NCBI GenBank assembly: GCA_030550495.1
Contig: JAUQPG010000009.1
Coordinates: forward strand, 1-47,792
Length of the DNA: 47,792 nt
Reading direction: 5' to 3'
Origin: Candidatus Bipolaricaulota bacterium
GTDB taxonomy: Bacteria; Bipolaricaulota; Bipolaricaulia; RBG-16-55-9; DRXL01
Below are positions 32,711 through 40,301 of the stretch, in pieces; position 1 is the stretch's first letter; each line of letters begins with the position of its first letter. Under the pieces are notes generated by a model that saw only the letters and a list, made by a program, of their open reading frames with translations, did no database searches and was not told where the DNA came from. The position numbers and the translations under genes were made by a program.

Positions 32711-33073
32711 TCAGCTCACTCTCTTCCTGATGCGATACGTGTGGGTATCTATAACCACACGTGCTCCGCGCAATGCTTCTCGATCATGTGTCTTGAGGAA
32801 ATCAAGCAGGATTCGGTGAACTCGTTGCTGATTGGCAGCAGTCATCCGAAGCAGAATAATCCCACTATACTGTGCTGGAGGATACATCAAGATGTTGCCG
32901 AATCCCTTATCGTTAGTCACCAGCACGGCATCGAGCGATTGCGCCAGACTTAACACTTGAGAGTCCTCCGCGTCGGCTTGGTTCAACTCCTTAAGAGTGA
33001 TCACCTCGTGTCCTTGGGCCTGCAGGAGCTTGACTGTCTTCCCATAGACACAATGGTCTGCGAGGATCTTCAT
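32711..33073 (-). CDS. DUF5615 PIN-like toxin
   Basis: A 120-residue predicted nuclease-like protein. MKILADHCV at the start, the acidic EDSQVL, and VLVTNDKGFGNI are the spaced Asp/Glu motifs of the PIN-like DUF5615/Mut7-C group. It begins at an ATGA overlap with the DUF433 gene, the usual arrangement of this putative toxin-antitoxin pair. Toxic activity is inferred from the family and context only. Confidence 0.85.
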   Translation of the reverse strand: MKILADHCVYGKTVKLLQAQGHEVITLKELNQADAEDSQVLSLAQSLDAVLVTNDKGFGNILMYPPAQYSGIILLRMTAANQQRVHRILLDFLKTHDREALRGARVVIDTHTYRIRKRVS

Positions 33074-33330
33074 GCAGGTGTCTGGCTAGAGACCTCTGGT
33101 TCGTAAACGTGTATCTCCTCACCCTTGAGAAACTTATTAGCGAACGCGATGCACGCTAGGACATCCTCTTTGGAGATATCGGGAAAGTACTCCTCGGAAG
33201 TGATCTCAGCGATGGAGATCCCCGCAGCTAAGAGATCCAGCACTTGCTCAACCATGATGCGCGTGCCGGCGATGCGTGGCTTGCCGTGGCAGATGTTCGG
33301 GTCGACTTCGATGCGCTCGGCAATCTTCAT
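33070..33330 (-). CDS. DUF433 domain antitoxin-like protein
   Basis: An 86-residue protein with the DUF433 signature IEVDPNICHGKPRIAGTRI...VLDLLAAGIS...EYFPDISKEDVLACIAFA. This small helix-turn-helix-like domain commonly precedes DUF5615 genes and is taken as the antitoxin. ATG 33330 starts the conserved region; an upstream ATG at 33366 is possible. Its stop overlaps the toxin start by 4 bp. A TACAAT box lies 18 nt upstream, without a clear -35. Confidence 0.85.
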   Translation of the reverse strand: MKIAERIEVDPNICHGKPRIAGTRIMVEQVLDLLAAGISIAEITSEEYFPDISKEDVLACIAFANKFLKGEEIHVYEPEVSSQTPA

Positions 33331-33412
33331 AGTGCGCTCACCGCCTCGATTGTAGCACTTTGGCACTCAGCTTGCAGCTCAAGTCCTTGTCTTTGCCGAT
33401 CTCTGACAGCTT

Positions 33413-34612
33413 TTACGGTAAGCAGACTTGGCCGTCGGGCACATCTGGGTGGTTCCAGGGGTGGTTCCCTGGGTTACCCATGCCGTTCTGGTTGCCTGAT
33501 TGATTGTTGTCTTCTATTTTATTCTTCCCTAAAAATGAAACTTTCCCTCTGAAAACGTTGAACTGATTTGGGATATATCCACATTTCTCGTGAGGAACGG
33601 TAATAGCCCAATCAGCATTGCTCACAATGGTCGAATCGCTCACTACTAGCTGCGCTTCTTCTGCCAGCTCAATTCCATTACATATTTTTCCTTCCCACCA
33701 TCCTGCTGCACCTGGCTCCCAGCACCTTGGGTGAGTCCCGTTGCCCATGATGAGGCTCTCCTTGATCTGCAAGTCTGTTACCCCGAAGACTATCAAGCCG
33801 CTCACTTCATTCCCAAGAATTCGAGATCGGGATATGGTAAGACGGCCTTTACCTCCTATTCGGAAGCCGTATGTGTTACCTATAACTGATGTTCGCTGGA
33901 TATCCATTTGATTGCGCCACTCCCACGCAGCAAACGCAACAATATTCTTAGAGAGGACAGAGTTCTCGACGCTCACACGTGCATCCATGGTCGCTGTTAT
34001 CCCCTGCGGGTAGCCTGATATAGTCGAGTTCTTGACGGACAAGTATGCTGACTTTGCCAGCCATATCCCTAGACCGTAGCCGTCACCTGTAAGGCGAGAA
34101 TCAATAACTTCAACCTGAGCTGAACCATCAGCCGCAAGGGACATCCAGCTCATGTCGGGGATAAAGCCGTAAGCTATACCTTGAATTGTTGTATTCTGCA
34201 GTATAGCCTTCGTTTGACCGGTGGCATATATCCCAACGACACCAGGTTGTCCGGAGGCGTCTACTGTTATAGAGATATTCTCAATCAACACAGTGATCTG
34301 GTTGTCGCTCTGGATTGATATGACTGCTTTTTCATTCTTGGGGTTTCTGAGATGTCCCGCGTACGGGATGCCTCGCAAAGTCAGATTCTTTTTGATAACC
34401 AAACTCTCAAAGAAATATCCTGCACCCAAGCAGATGACCGCCCCCTCTTTCGCTTCATCGATCGCTTTTTGAATTGACTCACCCGGCTTAACCGTGACGG
34501 TGCAGTCCGGCTGGCCCTGCGCAAAAGGCTCTGAGCTGCTCAGAAGATTCAGCAGCCCCAGCACGAGCGCCAGAGCTGCCGCCGACCCGAAACGCTGCGC
34601 TGCGTAGATCAT
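33413..34612 (-). CDS. Secreted right-handed parallel beta-helix protein (NosD-like)
   Basis: A 399-residue exported protein: signal peptide about 1-31 (cleavage near PFAQGQ), then DCTVTVKPGESIQKAIDEA and about ten pectate-lyase-like beta-helix rungs (for example NSTISGYPQGITATMDARV and RSRILGNEVSGLIVFGVTD). The C-terminus has CGYIPNQF, a polar low-complexity stretch rich in Asn, Gly and Pro (including GMGNPGNHPWNHPD) and ends VCLP. A second protein here (44725-45612) shares the start and the CGY...VCLP end. Substrate unknown; no nitrous oxide reductase genes are near. AAGGAGGT precedes ATG 34612. Confidence 0.85.
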   Translation of the reverse strand: MIYAAQRFGSAAALALVLGLLNLLSSSEPFAQGQPDCTVTVKPGESIQKAIDEAKEGAVICLGAGYFFESLVIKKNLTLRGIPYAGHLRNPKNEKAVISIQSDNQITVLIENISITVDASGQPGVVGIYATGQTKAILQNTTIQGIAYGFIPDMSWMSLAADGSAQVEVIDSRLTGDGYGLGIWLAKSAYLSVKNSTISGYPQGITATMDARVSVENSVLSKNIVAFAAWEWRNQMDIQRTSVIGNTYGFRIGGKGRLTISRSRILGNEVSGLIVFGVTDLQIKESLIMGNGTHPRCWEPGAAGWWEGKICNGIELAEEAQLVVSDSTIVSNADWAITVPHEKCGYIPNQFNVFRGKVSFLGKNKIEDNNQSGNQNGMGNPGNHPWNHPDVPDGQVCLP

Positions 34613-34647
34613 CGCATGTACCTCCTTCGCGATCACCAGATTGTATC

Positions 34648-35769
34648 TCAAAAGATCTCCTGCAGCAGCGCGCGCAACTCTTCAAGGGTGGGCTGGCGCG
34701 GATTGAACAACACCGAGCCGTCGGCTAGAGCCAATTCTGTGATCTTGTCCAGATCGCTCTCGCGCACGCCCACGTCCCGCAAGCGCAACGGGATGCCAAC
34801 TTCAGTCATCAGTGCCCGCACGCGCGCGATCCCATCTTCGGCTGAAGAGACTGCAAGCGCCCGCGCAATCTGATCGTATTTCTCTCTCTGAACGTCGAGA
34901 TTGAACTCCATCACAGCGGGCAACGCCAACGCGCAGCACAGCCCGTGCGGCAGATCGTACAGCCCGCCTAAAGAATGTGCTATGGCGTGCGCCAGCCCCA
35001 CCCAGCCGTTATTAAACGCTATGCCCGCGATCAACGCGGCATACGAGAGGCTCGCCCGCGCCGTCATATCAGAGCCGTCTTTGACCGCACGGGGCAGATG
35101 CTCGGAGATAAGCTTAATCGCTTGAAGTGCTAGCAGATCGCTGATGGGCTGCGCTGAGATCGACACTAAAGTCTCAATAGCGTGCGTGAGCGCATCCAAC
35201 CCCGTGTGCGCCGTCACGCTGGGCGGCAGCGTCCTCGTTAGCTCTGGGTCAATGATCGCAAGCGTTGGAGCAAGATATCGGCTGACCAAGGGGAGTTTTT
35301 GCTTACGCTCCGGCACGGTGACCATCGAGATAAACGTCACTTCGCTGCCCGTGCCTGCAGTCGTCGGGATAGCGACGAGCGGGCCGCAGGGGCCGGGCAC
35401 GGCATCGTTGCCCTCATAGTCTAAGACTGAGCCGCCGTGCGTCTTGACGGCATTGAGCGCTTTAGCACTGTCGATGACGCTGCCGCCGCCAATAGCGATG
35501 AGCACATCACGCCCCTGAGCAAGAGCTAACGCGTTCTCAATGCACTGCACCGTAGGGTTTGGGAGAATGCCGTCGTAGACGGCGTAGTCGAGGCCCTCAA
35601 GCTGCGCGGTGAGCGCATCGAGTAGCCCAGCTTTACGCACCCCCTGATCCGTGACGACGAGCACAGATTTCCAGCCGCGGGTGTCTAACTCTAAGCGCAG
35701 ATTGCCCAAAGCGCCAATACCAAAGAGAATTCGCGTAGGTAGCTCGAAACTGAAGAAGATCTCTTGCAT
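34648..35769 (-). CDS. Iron-containing alcohol dehydrogenase
   Basis: A 373-residue group III NAD(P)-dependent dehydrogenase. The nucleotide-binding motif GGGSVIDSAKAL and phosphate-binding GTGSEVT are intact. Metal ligands appear in GLDALTHAIE and AHAIAHSLGG...PHGLCCALALP. The protein reduces aldehydes or oxidises alcohols; the substrate is not evident. It starts 14 bp after the aldehyde dehydrogenase stop, so the two form an alcohol-aldehyde-acid pair. Confidence 0.94.
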   Translation of the reverse strand: MQEIFFSFELPTRILFGIGALGNLRLELDTRGWKSVLVVTDQGVRKAGLLDALTAQLEGLDYAVYDGILPNPTVQCIENALALAQGRDVLIAIGGGSVIDSAKALNAVKTHGGSVLDYEGNDAVPGPCGPLVAIPTTAGTGSEVTFISMVTVPERKQKLPLVSRYLAPTLAIIDPELTRTLPPSVTAHTGLDALTHAIETLVSISAQPISDLLALQAIKLISEHLPRAVKDGSDMTARASLSYAALIAGIAFNNGWVGLAHAIAHSLGGLYDLPHGLCCALALPAVMEFNLDVQREKYDQIARALAVSSAEDGIARVRALMTEVGIPLRLRDVGVRESDLDKITELALADGSVLFNPRQPTLEELRALLQEIF

Positions 35770-35783
35770 TGTGCACCCCTAGA

Positions 35784-37250
35784 TTACATAAACCAATCGA
35801 AGAAATCCGGGCTAATATCTATCTGCACGCTCTTGATCTCCGTGTAGAGATCGAGCAAGCAGTGCAGTCCTGCCTCGCGCCCAAAGCCGCTCTTCTTCAT
35901 GCCCCCATAGGGCACACTTGCTGGATGCATATTGTAACAATTCACCCAGACTCTTCCGGCCTTCACTCGATGCGCAACCCGAAGAGCTTTGCTGATGTCT
36001 TGGGTAAAAATCCCCGCAGATAAGCCGTACTCGACAGAGTTCGCGATCTGTACGGCTTCATCCTCGCCATCGAAAGCGAATACCCCGACGACGGGGCCGA
36101 AGACTTCTTCGCACGCGAGAGCCATCGTCGGCTGTACTTCGGTGAAGACCGTCGGCTCGAAGAAGAACCCCCGCGCAAATTCTGCCCCTTGGGGCTGCTT
36201 GCCTCCTAAGACCAAACGTGCTCCTTGCTCTTGAGCGAGCTTCACGTAGTGCTTGACTTTCTCAAGTTGGGCGTGGGAATGAAGCGTGCCGAACTCGGTC
36301 ATGGGGTCGCTGGGATCGCCCATCTTCAGCTTGGACGCGCGCTCGACGAACGCGTCCAAAAACTTTTGATAGATCGGGCGCTCGATCAGCAATCTCGCTC
36401 CGGCAGTGCACATCTGTCCCTGGGCGAAGAAGTTCGCCAGGAGCGCCTGCGCGAGAGTTCTCTCAAAGTCACAGTCAGCGAAGACAATGAACGGGGCTTT
36501 GCCCCCAAGCTCAAGCGAGACGCGCGTGATGTTTGGCGCAGCAAGCTGCATAATTTTTGTCCCCGTCGCCGTCGAGCCCGTAAATGCGATCTTATTGACT
36601 AACGGGTGCGCGCAGAGGGCGCTGCCCACGGTTGCGGGAGTCGGGTCGGTAAGAACGTTATAGACTCCCGATGGCAGCCCAACACTCTCAGCAATCTTGG
36701 CTAACTCGAGTGTTGTCACTGGCGTTGTCGGCGCGGGCTTGATGACAATAGTATTTCCGGCAGCGAGCGCTGGAGCGATCTTGAGCGCTGCAAGCCATAA
36801 CGGGAAATTCCAGGGCGTGATCGCCGCGACGACCCCCAAGGGTTCGCGCCGCGTGTACGTGAGATACTCTCCTGGAACGGGAATCGTCTCGCCCATGACT
36901 GCCGGGCCGATCCCGGCGAAATACTCAAAGAGACTGATCGTCGCGGGGATATCGTGGGCTTGGATCTCTTTGATGGGGCGCCCGGTCTCTTGACACTCTA
37001 AGAGCGCAAGCTCGTCAAAGCGCTCTTTGAGCGCATTTGCGATAGCGCGTAAGAACTCGCCGCGCTCTTCATAGGAGCGCGCGGCCCAATCTGGAAAAGC
37101 TTCGGCAGCGGCGCGCACGGCGCGATCTACGTCAGCTTCAGTAGCGACAGCGCACTCAGCGATAGGCTCTTGGGTAGCGGGGTTGCGGACTTGATAGTGT
37201 GAAGGTGTCTCGTGCCAGTGGCCTCCGATGTGTAGACCGTAGCGTTGCAT
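35784..37250 (-). CDS. NAD(P)-dependent aldehyde dehydrogenase
   Basis: A 488-residue ALDH superfamily enzyme. It has the cofactor segment ITPWNFPLW, the NAD fold GSTATGT, the general base in SLELGGKAP and the nucleophile Cys in FFAQGQMCTAGARLL; EEVFGPVVGV and SFGREAG-like GFGREAGLH close the protein. ATG 37250 is selected by GGAGGGA; the longer frame would run through a promoter and into tRNA-Ala. Likely first gene of an operon with the Fe-dependent alcohol dehydrogenase. Confidence 0.95.
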   Translation of the reverse strand: MQRYGLHIGGHWHETPSHYQVRNPATQEPIAECAVATEADVDRAVRAAAEAFPDWAARSYEERGEFLRAIANALKERFDELALLECQETGRPIKEIQAHDIPATISLFEYFAGIGPAVMGETIPVPGEYLTYTRREPLGVVAAITPWNFPLWLAALKIAPALAAGNTIVIKPAPTTPVTTLELAKIAESVGLPSGVYNVLTDPTPATVGSALCAHPLVNKIAFTGSTATGTKIMQLAAPNITRVSLELGGKAPFIVFADCDFERTLAQALLANFFAQGQMCTAGARLLIERPIYQKFLDAFVERASKLKMGDPSDPMTEFGTLHSHAQLEKVKHYVKLAQEQGARLVLGGKQPQGAEFARGFFFEPTVFTEVQPTMALACEEVFGPVVGVFAFDGEDEAVQIANSVEYGLSAGIFTQDISKALRVAHRVKAGRVWVNCYNMHPASVPYGGMKKSGFGREAGLHCLLDLYTEIKSVQIDISPDFFDWFM

Positions 37251-37299
37251 AGGTCCCTCCTGCTGCCCTCGCTGCCTAGTCGGAAGCCATCGCACTGAG

Positions 37300-37328
37300 A
37301 GTATACACGGGTTGCTGAGAGAAGACAA
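37300..37328 (-). promoter_or_regulatory. Aldehyde dehydrogenase promoter
   Basis: TTGTCT (complement of 37323-37328), a 17-bp spacer and TATACT (complement of 37300-37305), about 50 nt before ATG 37250. It lies just after the end of tRNA-Ala. Confidence 0.6.
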
Positions 37329-37341
37329 GATCGGTGGGTTT

Positions 37342-37417
37342 TGGTGGAGCCGAGCGGAGTCGAACCGCCGACCTCCCGCTTGCAAAGCGGGCGCTCTCCC
37401 AACTGAGCTACGGCCCC
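37342..37417 (-). tRNA. tRNA-Ala (UGC)
   Basis: A 76-nt tRNA with acceptor GGGGCCG, D-arm GCTCAGTTGGGAGAGC, anticodon stem CCCGC and loop TTTGCAA (anticodon TGC), T-arm GGCGGTTCGACTCCGC and encoded CCA. It lies 215 bp after tRNA-Ile on the same strand. Confidence 0.98.
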
Positions 37418-37632
37418 ACGTGACAGTTGGACAGTTCTAAGTTACCAGTTTCCAGTTCAAAGTTCAAGTCTGAGGAAACTACTGCGCGGACTTTAGATAC
37501 CGAATGGAAATAGAGCAAGCTTCGCACTTCGGCGTAGGAGCCACGCACAATATGGGGAAAGTTCACGAAGCTTTGATCTCCTCAAATCTCTCAATATTGG
37601 CAAAAAAATTTTAGGTAAATTGGAACTGTCCC
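37418..37632 (-). other. Spacer between tRNA-Ile and tRNA-Ala
   Basis: The 215-bp spacer has no supported gene. It holds a degenerate simple repeat of AGTTC-type words (37427-37470: ACAGTTGGACAGTTCTAAG, CCAGTTCAAAGTTCAAG) and an AT-rich stretch near the Ile end. No rRNA sequence was recognised. Confidence 0.6.
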
Positions 37633-37707
37633 TGGTGGGTCTAGGAAGAATCGAACTTCCGACCTCGCGCTTATCAGGCGCGCGCTCTACCACTGAGCTA
37701 TAGACCC
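37633..37707 (-). tRNA. tRNA-Ile (GAU)
   Basis: A 75-nt tRNA with acceptor GGGTCTA, D-arm GCTCAGTGGTAGAGC, anticodon loop CTGATAA (anticodon GAT), T-arm GGAAGTTCGATTCTTCC and encoded CCA. The Ile(GAU)-Ala(UGC) order is that normally found in 16S-23S spacers, but no rRNA flanks it. Confidence 0.98.
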
Positions 37708-37720
37708 AGAAAGCATATTT

Positions 37721-37749
37721 ATATTAGCACTATCAGCTTCTGTTGTCAA
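37721..37749 (-). promoter_or_regulatory. tRNA-Ile/tRNA-Ala promoter
   Basis: TTGACA (complement of 37744-37749), a 17-bp spacer and TAATAT (complement of 37721-37726), 13 nt before tRNA-Ile. Confidence 0.7.
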
Positions 37750-37811
37750 GGTTGCCTTTAGCGCTCACGTTTATATAATTACTGTACACTTTTCCCCTGC
37801 GAGGTGAAAGT

Positions 37812-39041
37812 ATGAGTTCTCGAACTCTGTGGAAGTGGTCGGTGCTCGTGCTCGTTCTTCTTGGTGTGGGCTGGGGCAGCCACGCCCGGCAGTCAGCTTG
37901 GCAGTCGGTCGTGCTTGCTGAAGCCGGCTTTGCTTCAGGTGATCTCGTCTATAACTCAGACCTAACTGTCGCCCCGGACGGGACAGCCTATGTTGTCTGG
38001 GCTGATCTTGGCGGCGATATCATGCTCAGCGTCGTCCCTCCAGGGGAGACCCTGCAGCCTGGAGATCCCATCAATGTCTCTGGAGGTGCTGGCGGGGATT
38101 GGCCAGTGGCGCCTGCAGTCTCTTGGGGCGGCGGGCGGCTCTGCGTCGTCTGGGAGGGCTGGGACGATCTTGGAGGAGATATTTTTATTCGCTGCTCCGA
38201 CGACGGCGCTCAGACGTGGCTCAGCGCTCCTGTAAAGGTCGCCGAGACCGACGCAGCTTCAGGGCAGCATGAGCTTCAGGGTGAGTGGGATGGCAACGTC
38301 GACGTCTTCGTCGATGCCCAAAAGACCGTCTACGTCGCATGGTTTGAAGACTTCTCCAAGCTCGTCTGGAGCAAATCCTCCGACGGCCAGACGTTCTCAG
38401 AGTTTCAGACGCTCTTGGAGACGTTCGATTATTTGCGCTGGCCGCACTGGGCCCAGGGGCCCGATGGCACGCTCTATCTGGCGTACACGCTGGCCCTGAA
38501 CACCGACGAAGCTGACGTCTATTTCTTCAAGAGCGCTGACGGTGGCGCGAGTTGGGAAGGGCCGATCCAAGTCACTCAGAATCCCGGATTCTCTGACGCG
38601 CCCGAATGGGCTTTTATTAATACCACTATCTACAACGTCAACGATGACACCGAGCAGGCCCCCGATAGCGCCGATATTATGCTCACGGTCTCTCCCGATG
38701 GCGGCCAGACATGGAACCCCAGCGTCGTCATCGCGAAAGACGGGGCGTTCCCGTCTATCGCTACGGACGGGAAGAGTCTCTACGTGAGCTTCTCCAGCAT
38801 TGTCGGCGACGAGCCGACGGGCTTCATCTGCTCGACGGACGGCGGCCAGACATGGACGCGCGATGATATCCCTGATTCTGGGCCGAACTTTGTCTTTTTG
38901 GGGTTACGCGGCCCTGGGATTGACGCTTCTGAGACGGCTATTGCTGTAGACGCGCAAGGGAACGTCTACGTCGCCTGGGCGCGCGGAGGCCGCGATTTGG
39001 GACAATCGCAGATCATGCTGGCCAAGCGCAAGGGATGCTGA
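37812..39041 (+). CDS. Secreted sialidase-like beta-propeller with Asp-box repeats
   Basis: A 409-residue exported protein. Signal peptide about 1-25. Asp-box (BNR) motifs SxDxGxTW recur at least five times (CSDDGAQTW, KSSDGQTF, KSADGGASW, VSPDGGQTW, CSTDGGQTW), spaced as the blades of a six-bladed propeller. Sialidase catalytic residues (Arg triad, FRIP) were not recognised, so it may be a binding or structural propeller rather than an enzyme. GAGGTGAAAGT precedes the ATG; TATAAT-like sequence near 37771-37780 is a possible -10. Confidence 0.82.
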   Translation: MSSRTLWKWSVLVLVLLGVGWGSHARQSAWQSVVLAEAGFASGDLVYNSDLTVAPDGTAYVVWADLGGDIMLSVVPPGETLQPGDPINVSGGAGGDWPVAPAVSWGGGRLCVVWEGWDDLGGDIFIRCSDDGAQTWLSAPVKVAETDAASGQHELQGEWDGNVDVFVDAQKTVYVAWFEDFSKLVWSKSSDGQTFSEFQTLLETFDYLRWPHWAQGPDGTLYLAYTLALNTDEADVYFFKSADGGASWEGPIQVTQNPGFSDAPEWAFINTTIYNVNDDTEQAPDSADIMLTVSPDGGQTWNPSVVIAKDGAFPSIATDGKSLYVSFSSIVGDEPTGFICSTDGGQTWTRDDIPDSGPNFVFLGLRGPGIDASETAIAVDAQGNVYVAWARGGRDLGQSQIMLAKRKGC

Positions 39042-39051
39042 AGGGGTCATT

Positions 39052-39157
39052 GGCCCTCACCCCAGCCCCTCTCCCGCACGCTGCGCGTGGGCTTCATCTT
39101 GGCCGGCCCACGGCCGGCCAAGGCATACGGTCCAGGCGAAGTCTGGGGGTGAGGGCC
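39052..39157 (+). repeat. Dispersed structured palindrome, copy 3
   Basis: Outer arms GGCCCTCACCCC / GGGGTGAGGGCC, small hairpin CACGC-TGC-GCGTG, inner hairpin CTTGGCCGGCC-CAC-GGCCGGCCAAG, and tail GGCATACGGTCC. It fills the gap between convergent genes and ends exactly at the prfA stop codon, so it may serve as a 3'-end hairpin for both. Confidence 0.85.
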
Positions 39158-40227
39158 TACTTCTCCAACTCTGCCAACTGCTGCTCTCGATAGGCTCTAT
39201 CTAGCGCAGTGATGAGTTCGTCCAGCTCGCCCTCAAGAATGCGATCGAGTTGATAGAGCGTCAGATCAATACGGTGATCCGTGACGCGATTCTGCGGGAA
39301 GTTATATGTTCTGATCTTCTCGCTGCGCGCGGCGGTGCCGATCTGAATCCGCCGTTGCTGGGTGATCTCGCGCTGTTGCTCGAGTTCGTACTTCTCTTGG
39401 AGGCGCGCCCGCAACAGCTTCATCGCCTTCTCTCGGTTCTTGTGCTGACTGCGTTCCTCCTGGCACGTCACGACGATCCCCGTGGGCTTGTGAACTAAGC
39501 GCACAGCTGTGGCAACTTTATTGACGTTCTGGCCGCCGGGGCCACCGGCACGAAACGCTTCAAATTCTATGTCTTCATCGCGGATCTCGATTTGAACGTC
39601 TTGGATCTCCGGGAGCACCGCGACCGTAGCTGTGCTCGTGTGAATCCGCCCTGATGCTTCGGTCTCTGGGACGCGCTGAACCCGATGGACCCCGCTCTCA
39701 AACTTAAATTTGCCGAACGCCCCCGGCCCCGCTACCTCAAAGACGATCTGTTTAAATCCCCCTAAGTCCGTGGGGTGCGCGTCCAGAATCTCTATGCGAA
39801 AGTTCTGGGCGTCTGCGTACTTTTTGTACATTCTGAACAGATCGGCAGCGAAGAGCGCCGACTCTTCCCCGCCGGCCCCGGCGCGAATCTCTACGATCGC
39901 ATCGCCCGCATCGCGTGGGTCTTCAGGGACGAGCAGGAGCCGCGCTTCGTCGAGGAGCTGAGCGCGCTCGGCCTCGGCACGCTCCAGCTCTTCTTTCGCG
40001 AGAGCGCGTAGGTCCCCATCGCTCTCTAAGAGTTCGCGCGCCTCAGCTATAGACTTCTCCAGGCCTTGCAAACGCTCATACAGCTCGACAGGACGCTTCA
40101 GCCGCGCGTACTCCTGCGAGAGCTGTATGTATTGAGCACTATTGATAGTCTCCGGCTGGCTGAGCTGACGCTCAAGCTCATAATATCTCTTGTGTAACTC
40201 AGCCAGACGATCTAAAACCTTCTCCAT
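39157..40227 (-). CDS. prfA: Peptide chain release factor 1
   Basis: Reads UAA and UAG in the ribosomal A site and triggers peptide release. Length 356 residues, normal for RF1. The stop-recognition PxT motif is present as PET in [14 protein letters not shown], and the catalytic GGQ is in [13 protein letters not shown]. The HRVQRVPET form and absence of the SPF motif separate it from RF2. No hemK methyltransferase gene follows. A TATAAA box lies 11 nt before the ATG, divergent from nadB. Confidence 0.97.
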   Translation of the reverse strand: MEKVLDRLAELHKRYYELERQLSQPETINSAQYIQLSQEYARLKRPVELYERLQGLEKSIAEARELLESDGDLRALAKEELERAEAERAQLLDEARLLLVPEDPRDAGDAIVEIRAGAGGEESALFAADLFRMYKKYADAQNFRIEILDAHPTDLGGFKQIVFEVAGPGAFGKFKFESGVHRVQRVPETEASGRIHTSTATVAVLPEIQDVQIEIRDEDIEFEAFRAGGPGGQNVNKVATAVRLVHKPTGIVVTCQEERSQHKNREKAMKLLRARLQEKYELEQQREITQQRRIQIGTAARSEKIRTYNFPQNRVTDHRIDLTLYQLDRILEGELDELITALDRAYREQQLAELEK

Positions 40228-40259
40228 AGATCTTTTACTTTATATCAAAACGCGAGTCC

Positions 40260-40289
40260 TTGCGCCAATACAACATATATCTATATAAT
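40260..40289 (+). promoter_or_regulatory. nad operon promoter
   Basis: TTGCGC (40260-40265), an 18-bp spacer and a perfect TATAAT (40284-40289) lie 12 nt before ATG 40302, so the leader is only about five bases. No NiaR or NrtR site was recognised. Confidence 0.65.
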
Positions 40290-40301
40290 GGGGCGACACG
40301 T

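Noticed and set aside
37127-37402. Open frame covering tRNA-Ala and the start of the aldehyde dehydrogenase gene
   Set aside because: Overlaps a certain tRNA and the correct frame of the dehydrogenase.
37418-37632. rRNA remnant between the tRNAs
   Set aside because: No recognisable 16S or 23S sequence by eye in the spacer or the flanks.
37493-37693. Open frame (66 residues, minus strand) in the tRNA spacer
   Set aside because: It runs through tRNA-Ile; the start MVERAPDKREVGSSILPRP is the usual translation artefact of a tRNA.
37812-39041. Functional sialidase
   Set aside because: Asp boxes are clear but the catalytic Arg/FRIP/Tyr-Glu residues were not recognised, so only the fold is claimed.
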